From Lentzea guizhouensis (GTDB lineage Bacteria; Actinomycetota; Actinomycetes; Mycobacteriales; Pseudonocardiaceae), in NCBI RefSeq assembly GCF_001701025.1, contig NZ_CP016793.1, positions 2,418,001 to 2,482,000 of the forward strand: a stretch of 64,000 nt of DNA, read 5' to 3'. Shown one piece after another: positions 59,845-64,000 of this stretch. Within the stretch, counting starts at the first letter, position 1, and each line of letters begins with the position of its first letter. The notes under the pieces are model-generated. The model saw only the letters and a list, made by a program, of their open reading frames with translations, was not told the DNA's origin and did no database searches. The translations under genes were made by a program, and so were the position numbers.

Positions 59845-60049
59845 ACGGGAGCCAAGGACTGGATGCTCTTCTACGCATCCGACGACGTCAGCACGGTCCT
59901 GCGGGCAAAACCCCTGCTCGACCGCCTGCACCCTGTCCGCGAACCCACCCGAGGGTCAAGTCTACGCCGCCCGCTTCCCCGGCCTCTCGATCATCTGACG
60001 GCACCGTCGACGAGATCGTGCTGGCCGGGTACGCCGTTGGCGCCTCGTG
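59845..60049 (+). pseudogene. Decayed fragment of a small actinobacterial gene
   Basis: Meaningful peptide runs through three frames in order: GAKDWMLFYASDDVSTVLRA from about 59848, NPPEGQVYAARFPGLSII (stop at 59996-59998), and DGTVDEIVLAGYAVGAS (stop at about 60050). The beginning GAK...LFYA and the later PPEGQVYAARFPG resemble a family I believe is DUF6928, whose members begin MGAK; here the codon before GAK is ACG, not ATG. Two frameshifts or deletions and the short total length suggest a broken gene. Confidence 0.45.
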
Positions 60050-60073
60050 ATCGCGTCCGCCCCGCGTTCCTGG

Positions 60074-60913
60074 TCAGACCGCCGCGGCGGGATGCCTCGG
60101 CCGCACACCGGGCATCCGGTCGAGAAGGCCGCACATCGTGTCGACCACGACCATCAGGTGCTCCGCGTCGATGAGCTCGCCGTACCCGTTCAAGTAGACG
60201 ACACCGGACTCGAAGGTCAGAATCATCCGTTGCGCCCAGCTGGGCAGGCTCTGCTCCTGGTCGAGGAGCCAGAACAACGCGTCGAGGTTCAGCTCCCTGA
60301 CGGCTGCCACCGGATCACTGGAGTAGGCCGCGAACTCCAGGTCCATCGGCTCCGGCAGAGACACCGGCGACCACTCGGCATCGGCACGTTGCACGGTGAC
60401 CGGCGTGCTCCCCTTCGCGAACCCGCGCTCCGACTTGAAGTGACCGGCCGACCCCAGGTTGCCGAAGATGTCGTACTTCTGCACCCGTGTCATCCGCATC
60501 GGCGCGATGCGGGCGGTGGCGATCTCGACGCGGTGCTCGTGCTGCCACCGAACACCGTAACCGCGGGTGTCGTACCGCACCGACGCCTGGGTCACCCGGA
60601 CGTGCCACGGACCGCGCTGGAAGTCGAGCGACAGGTCGAACAAGCGCTTCGACCGGAACGCGATCGAGAACTCGTTGTCGAACGGCTTGCGCAGCTCGGC
60701 GGTCCACATCGTCGCCTCGTCGGCGCCGACCACCCGGCCGCCGAGCCGCTGCGCCAGCGGGGTCAGGGCGGCGATCTGGCCTTCGATGCCCTTGCGGTGG
60801 TTGCGGAAGTTCAGCCACCGGCGCACGGCGAGGAACAGGACCACCAGGCCGACCCAGGTCAGGAACCACCACGTGAGCACGAGCTCGTTCAGGATCTTCA
60901 GCAGGATGTCCAT
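60074..60913 (-). CDS. Paralogue C of a three-gene family with membrane anchor
   Basis: I do not recognise this family. The 279-residue protein has one membrane helix (about residues 10-32), a basic FRNHRKGIEGQIAALTPLA linker, and a soluble domain with GPWHVRVTQASVRY and RVEIATARIAPMRM, ending LLDRMPGVRPRHPAAAV. Helix and linker match the paralogue at 61853-62725, and domain and tail match both paralogues (61853-62725, 60954-61745). It is the last gene of a minus-strand operon that begins outside the window with a type VII secretion-type gene. Confidence 0.7.
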   Translation of the reverse strand: MDILLKILNELVLTWWFLTWVGLVVLFLAVRRWLNFRNHRKGIEGQIAALTPLAQRLGGRVVGADEATMWTAELRKPFDNEFSIAFRSKRLFDLSLDFQRGPWHVRVTQASVRYDTRGYGVRWQHEHRVEIATARIAPMRMTRVQKYDIFGNLGSAGHFKSERGFAKGSTPVTVQRADAEWSPVSLPEPMDLEFAAYSSDPVAAVRELNLDALFWLLDQEQSLPSWAQRMILTFESGVVYLNGYGELIDAEHLMVVVDTMCGLLDRMPGVRPRHPAAAV

Positions 60914-60953
60914 GATCAGATGTTCAGAGTCCTTGTCTGCGCTGGCGGCGTGA

Positions 60954-61745
60954 TCACACCGCAGCGGCCGGGTTCCTCGGCCGGGAGCCGGGAATCCGCT
61001 CGAGCAGGCCGGTGACCGCGTCGACCTCCTGCAACAGGCGTTGAGGATCGATCTGCCCTGGAAGCACCGCGTACGCGATTCCCGCCTCCAGCGTCAGGCT
61101 GTGCAGGTCCTTGGCAGCGGCCTCGGCACGCAACCGCTGCGTCACCTCGGGGTTGAACATCGCGGCAGCGCGGTGAAGATCGCTGGTGCACGCCACGAAG
61201 GCCGGCTCCAGAACCGCCGGCAGCCTCAACTCCTGCCACTGCGGGTGCGGGCCGTCCGCGACGGACCGGGGCATCTCACCCGTCCACCTCCGCGCCCCTT
61301 CTCCCCCGCCCGCCGTGCGGTCCATCAGCTTCAGCGGCACCAGGTCAGCCGTGGCCACCTCGATGCGGTGCTCGTAGTGGGTGTTCACGTCATCGGCGTT
61401 GGACGGGCTCTGCAACTGGATCGACGCTTCGGTCACCCGGACCTGCCACCCGTTCCGCTCGAAGTCCAGCGCGTGCTCGAACTGCGAGTCGGACACCCGG
61501 CCCAGCCAACCGATCACGTCGCCGTACTCGCGGGCGAACGGGCGGAGGAGGCCGGCGGACCAGGCAGCCACGTCTCCGCTCACATCTGTCGCGGTACCGC
61601 CCATCATTGCCGCGAACTTGGCCAGGTCGGCCGCGTGGTCGGCGGCTTCCCTGCGCGCGATCCGCCACCTCCACCAGAACACCAGTGCCAGCAGCGCCAC
61701 CAAGATCAGGGCCAGCAGCGCGAGCTTGAGCTCCCACGGTTTCAT
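60954..61745 (-). CDS. Paralogue B of a three-gene family with membrane anchor
   Basis: This 263-residue protein of the same unknown family has an N-terminal helix (about residues 7-27), then a more diverged linker, a domain with NGWQVRVTEASIQL and HRIEVATADLVPLKL, and the tail GLLERIPGSRPRNPAAAV. It is the most diverged of the three; FACTSDL-like FVACTSDLHRAAAM replaces the FxxYxSDP segment of the others. Confidence 0.7.
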   Translation of the reverse strand: MKPWELKLALLALILVALLALVFWWRWRIARREAADHAADLAKFAAMMGGTATDVSGDVAAWSAGLLRPFAREYGDVIGWLGRVSDSQFEHALDFERNGWQVRVTEASIQLQSPSNADDVNTHYEHRIEVATADLVPLKLMDRTAGGGEGARRWTGEMPRSVADGPHPQWQELRLPAVLEPAFVACTSDLHRAAAMFNPEVTQRLRAEAAAKDLHSLTLEAGIAYAVLPGQIDPQRLLQEVDAVTGLLERIPGSRPRNPAAAV

Positions 61746-61852
61746 GTTTCCGATCTCCCCAGCGTGATCACAGCTTCAGGCAGCTCCGACTGCCTGGCGA
61801 GGCGTCTTATGACCAAGCCGTGCTCGTGGCCTCAGCTGACAGCCGTTCACGG

Positions 61853-62725
61853 TCAGACCGCGGCCGCCGGGTGTCGCGGTCGAGCGCCGGGCATGCGGTC
61901 GAGCAACCCGACGATCGTGTCGATCACGACCAACAGCTGGTCCGGTTCGATGTGCTCCAGCATGACGATGTACACGAACCCGGCTTCGAACGTCAGCCGC
62001 ATCTGCTGAGCGAAGACCGGCAGCTCGTTCTCCCGGTCGATCAGCCAGTGCAGAGCGTCGAAGTTCAGCTCCCGGCACGCACTGGCCGGGTCACTGCCGT
62101 ACACGAAGAACTCCTGGTCCATCGGCGGCGCGAGCGGCACCCGTTGCCACGCGCCGTGCTCGCCCTGCGCCGTGGACGGGACTTCCTTGAGCCGGGTGCT
62201 CCACAGCCTCTCGACTTCGGCGTGAGTGAGCGGTTCTCCACTGGAGGTGTACTTGGCGGTCCGGATGATCCGCATCGGCGCCATGCGCGCGGTCGCGACC
62301 TCGATCCGGTGCTCCTGTTCCCAGCGCACGCCGTAGCCGCTCGGATTCGCCATCCGGACGGACGCCTCGGTGACCCGGACGTGCCAGCCGCCGCGCTGAA
62401 CGTCCACGGCCAGGTCCCAACGCGGCTTCGACCGACGGAACAAGGTCGCGAAGAAGCCCTCGACGTGGTCGGCCACGGGTCCCCGAACCCCTGCCGACCA
62501 TGCGCTGGTGTCGCCACCCGGACCGACGACCGTCCCTCCGAGGCCTGCTGCGAGCGGGGTCAGCGCGGCGATCTGCTCGTCCACCGACTTCCTGCGGCTG
62601 CGGAAGTGCGACCAGCGACGCACGACGAGGAACACGGCGCCGGCGGCGACCATGGTCAGGAAGAAGGGGTTGAGCAGGAAGTCGGACACGATCCGCTTCA
62701 GCAGGTCCACGAATGAGCTCCTCAT
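61853..62725 (-). CDS. Paralogue A of a three-gene family with membrane anchor
   Basis: This is the first of the three tandem paralogues. The 290-residue protein has a membrane helix (about residues 20-37), the linker FRSRRKSVDEQIAALTPLA, a domain with GGWHVRVTEASVRM and HRIEVATARMAPMRI, the segment EFFVYGSDPASACRELNFDA, and the tail LLDRMPGARPRHPAAAV. It follows the WXG-like gene by 34 bases. An interaction with the type VII apparatus or with the WXG-like protein is only a contextual guess. Confidence 0.7.
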   Translation of the reverse strand: MRSSFVDLLKRIVSDFLLNPFFLTMVAAGAVFLVVRRWSHFRSRRKSVDEQIAALTPLAAGLGGTVVGPGGDTSAWSAGVRGPVADHVEGFFATLFRRSKPRWDLAVDVQRGGWHVRVTEASVRMANPSGYGVRWEQEHRIEVATARMAPMRIIRTAKYTSSGEPLTHAEVERLWSTRLKEVPSTAQGEHGAWQRVPLAPPMDQEFFVYGSDPASACRELNFDALHWLIDRENELPVFAQQMRLTFEAGFVYIVMLEHIEPDQLLVVIDTIVGLLDRMPGARPRHPAAAV

Positions 62726-62759
62726 TGGTCGCCGAGCCGCCTCTGGCGCGGCGAGGCGA

Positions 62760-63884
62760 TCAGATGTCCAGATAACCCTTGATCTGCTGCTTCGAGTAGT
62801 CGGTGCCGGTCTCGCGCGCCTCCGCAGCCTGCTGCTGGAGGGACGTGTTCCGCAGCCCCTTCTCGTTGCGGCCGTCGAACTGCGCAGCGGCCTCGATGCC
62901 GACAGCTTCGCCCATCGACCGCCAGAACCCCTGGTTCATCCGCTCGCCGACGATGCCCTTCGAGCTGTTCATCTTGTCGACCCAGCCCCGGTGCAGATCA
63001 CGCCTGCTCAACTGCGAGACCGCTTTGTCCGCGACCGAGACACCGGCCTTCTTGTCGGCCATGGCCTTCTTGAAGGCCGTTCCCACGTTCTTGGTCCGTC
63101 CCACGAGGCTGCGCAGGAACTGCATGATCTTGGTGAGGAAGCCGCGGAGCTTGGCGACGATGCGGGACACGCGGCTGGCGGTGCTCGCGACCCGCACACC
63201 GGTCATGGCGCCTGCCGCAGCTGTGGACGACCCGAAGCTCGGGACGGCGGCGGCGAGCGCCGGGATCCAGATCATGACAAGCCAGATGATGAGCTCGGAC
63301 AGGATCGCTTTGATGACGTCCTCGATGACCTGCATGATCATCGAGGACGTCAGGAGCAGTTCGGACAGTTCGCCCGCCTGCCCGATCACCCCGTCGATGC
63401 CGTTGGCGAACTCGCCGAGCTTCGACGCGGCCGCGTCCGCGGTCTGGCCACCCCAGCTCTGCACCGAACTCTGGAGGTCCTCGCTGAACCCGTCGCGCAG
63501 CTTCGTGAGGCCCTCTGCGAGCAGGCCGAAGTTCTCCCCGGCCTGCTGGAGCGCGGGACCGTCACCGCTGACGAAGTGGATGGCGTCCTCCAACGGCTCC
63601 ACAACGCTGATGAGGAAGCTCAGGCCCTGGTTGACCAGCCAGCCGATGGGGTCGACGGCGATCTGCCCCGCCTCGCTGACAGAGCTGATCAGGGCGCTGC
63701 CCTCGGAGGCCAGCGAGGCGAAGCCACCGGTTTCACCGGTCTTCGACGCCGCCTCCACAGCCTTCATGAAGCTGCCGTAGAACGGTGCGTTCTCGGCGGC
63801 CTTCTCACCGGTGGTCTTCTCGGTGATGTCGACCTGCTTGTCCTTGTCCAGGCCAGGGACGTCGAACTTCGTTTCTTCCGCCAT
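62760..63884 (-). CDS. WXG-like type VII secretion-associated protein with membrane segment
   Basis: This is a 374-residue protein. The first 190 residues are helical and Ala/Gly-rich with SVQSWGGQTADAAASKLGEF, a WxG-type turn between helices as in WXG100/PPE-type substrates. A hydrophobic stretch follows (LSELIIWLVMIWIPALAAAV, about residues 190-210), then a basic helical C-terminal region of about 150 residues (RIVAKLRGFLTKIMQFLRSLVGR). Substrates of this layout are often secreted toxins or scaffold proteins, but I see no known toxin domain. The preceding gene ends seven bases upstream. Confidence 0.7.
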   Translation of the reverse strand: MAEETKFDVPGLDKDKQVDITEKTTGEKAAENAPFYGSFMKAVEAASKTGETGGFASLASEGSALISSVSEAGQIAVDPIGWLVNQGLSFLISVVEPLEDAIHFVSGDGPALQQAGENFGLLAEGLTKLRDGFSEDLQSSVQSWGGQTADAAASKLGEFANGIDGVIGQAGELSELLLTSSMIMQVIEDVIKAILSELIIWLVMIWIPALAAAVPSFGSSTAAAGAMTGVRVASTASRVSRIVAKLRGFLTKIMQFLRSLVGRTKNVGTAFKKAMADKKAGVSVADKAVSQLSRRDLHRGWVDKMNSSKGIVGERMNQGFWRSMGEAVGIEAAAQFDGRNEKGLRNTSLQQQAAEARETGTDYSKQQIKGYLDI

Positions 63885-63891
63885 GACTCGC

Positions 63892-64000
63892 CTATCCCCG
63901 CTCGACCTGGATGCCGTCGAGGAGCTGCTTCAGCGCCTCCTCCTGTTGCGCGTAGCCGTCAGCGGTGTCGCGGAACTTGTCGGAACCGGACTGGAGTCCT
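63892..64000 (-). CDS. C-terminus of a small type VII secretion-type protein
   Basis: Only the last 36 residues are in the window. They are helical (SDKFRDTADGYAQQEEALKQ, then LLDGIQ) and contain YAQQE, the YxxxD/E secretion signal of EspC/ESX-type partners. It probably forms a heterodimer with the WXG-like protein encoded next, seven bases after its stop. The start lies beyond the window. Confidence 0.6.
   Translation of the reverse strand, partial: GLQSGSDKFRDTADGYAQQEEALKQLLDGIQVERG

Noticed and set aside
60954..62725. Toxin-immunity pairs for the tandem paralogues
   Set aside because: The paralogues have membrane anchors and similar sizes but no toxin domain is recognisable, so the claim has no support from sequence.

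Overview
The window is GC-rich actinobacterial DNA with strong third-position G/C bias and frequent GTG and TTG starts. Its gene content and order point to the order Pseudonocardiales, and a Lentzea/Saccharothrix-type genome is my best guess (inference; no 16S gene is present). About 57 protein genes and one tRNA-Thr are visible. I see no integrase, transposase, prophage or CRISPR array.

Layout. (1) 1-2.5 kb: the end of a BadF-type sugar kinase, a membrane protein and a DUF3159 protein with a DtxR/IdeR-like box. (2) 2.6-9.4 kb: a ROK regulator followed by a lipoprotein, two permeases, a GH4 glycosidase and a sugar kinase, in the order of the Streptomyces csnR-csnEFGHK chitosan-oligosaccharide locus. 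It has no ATPase of its own. Its 3' end carries an unusual array of hairpins with a shared loop. (3) 9.6-15 kb: a Pro-rich membrane protein, an SGNH hydrolase, a SARP/NB-ARC/TPR regulator and an ADP-ribosylglycohydrolase. (4) 15.2-20.1 kb: a flavin-based electron-transfer operon (ferric-reductase-like protein with an apparent frameshift, FMN-binding protein, ApbE) divergent from a two-component system. (5) 20.1-27.4 kb: palindromic intergenic repeats, an aldo/keto reductase, tRNA-Thr, a ThrE-type exporter, OtsA, and an OtsB fused to a GH15 domain. (6) 27.4-37.5 kb: a housekeeping block (radA, lpqE-like, carD, ispD, ispF, cysS, rlmB) matching Mycobacterium tuberculosis Rv3579c-Rv3585, with a TIR-domain protein, an F420-type oxidoreductase and a HAD hydrolase inserted. 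(7) 38-46 kb: an MFS exporter with a tiny coupled upstream ORF, a diguanylate cyclase, a membrane protein and a zinc ABC importer with a Zur-like box. (8) 45.2-52.7 kb: an MsiK/UgpC-type ATPase behind three LacI-type operators, a maltose-type ABC operon and two LacI regulators. (9) 52.7-59.9 kb: an Rv3587c-like protein, canB, mutY, a hydrolase, an M1 peptidase, mhuD and a sirtuin, resuming the mycobacterial order at Rv3587c-Rv3592, but without disA. (10) 59.8-64 kb: a decayed gene, then a minus-strand operon with type VII secretion features and three tandem paralogues.

How the parts fit. The single MsiK-like ATPase probably energises both the maltose-type and the csn-type importers, which lack ATPases. 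OtsA and the OtsB-GH15 fusion make and possibly remodel trehalose. DUF3159 (iron box), ZnuABC (Zur box) and MhuD (haem iron) point to metal homeostasis. About eleven genes have a TANNNT-like -10 element six or seven bases before the start codon, so leaderless transcription appears common and helped choose starts.
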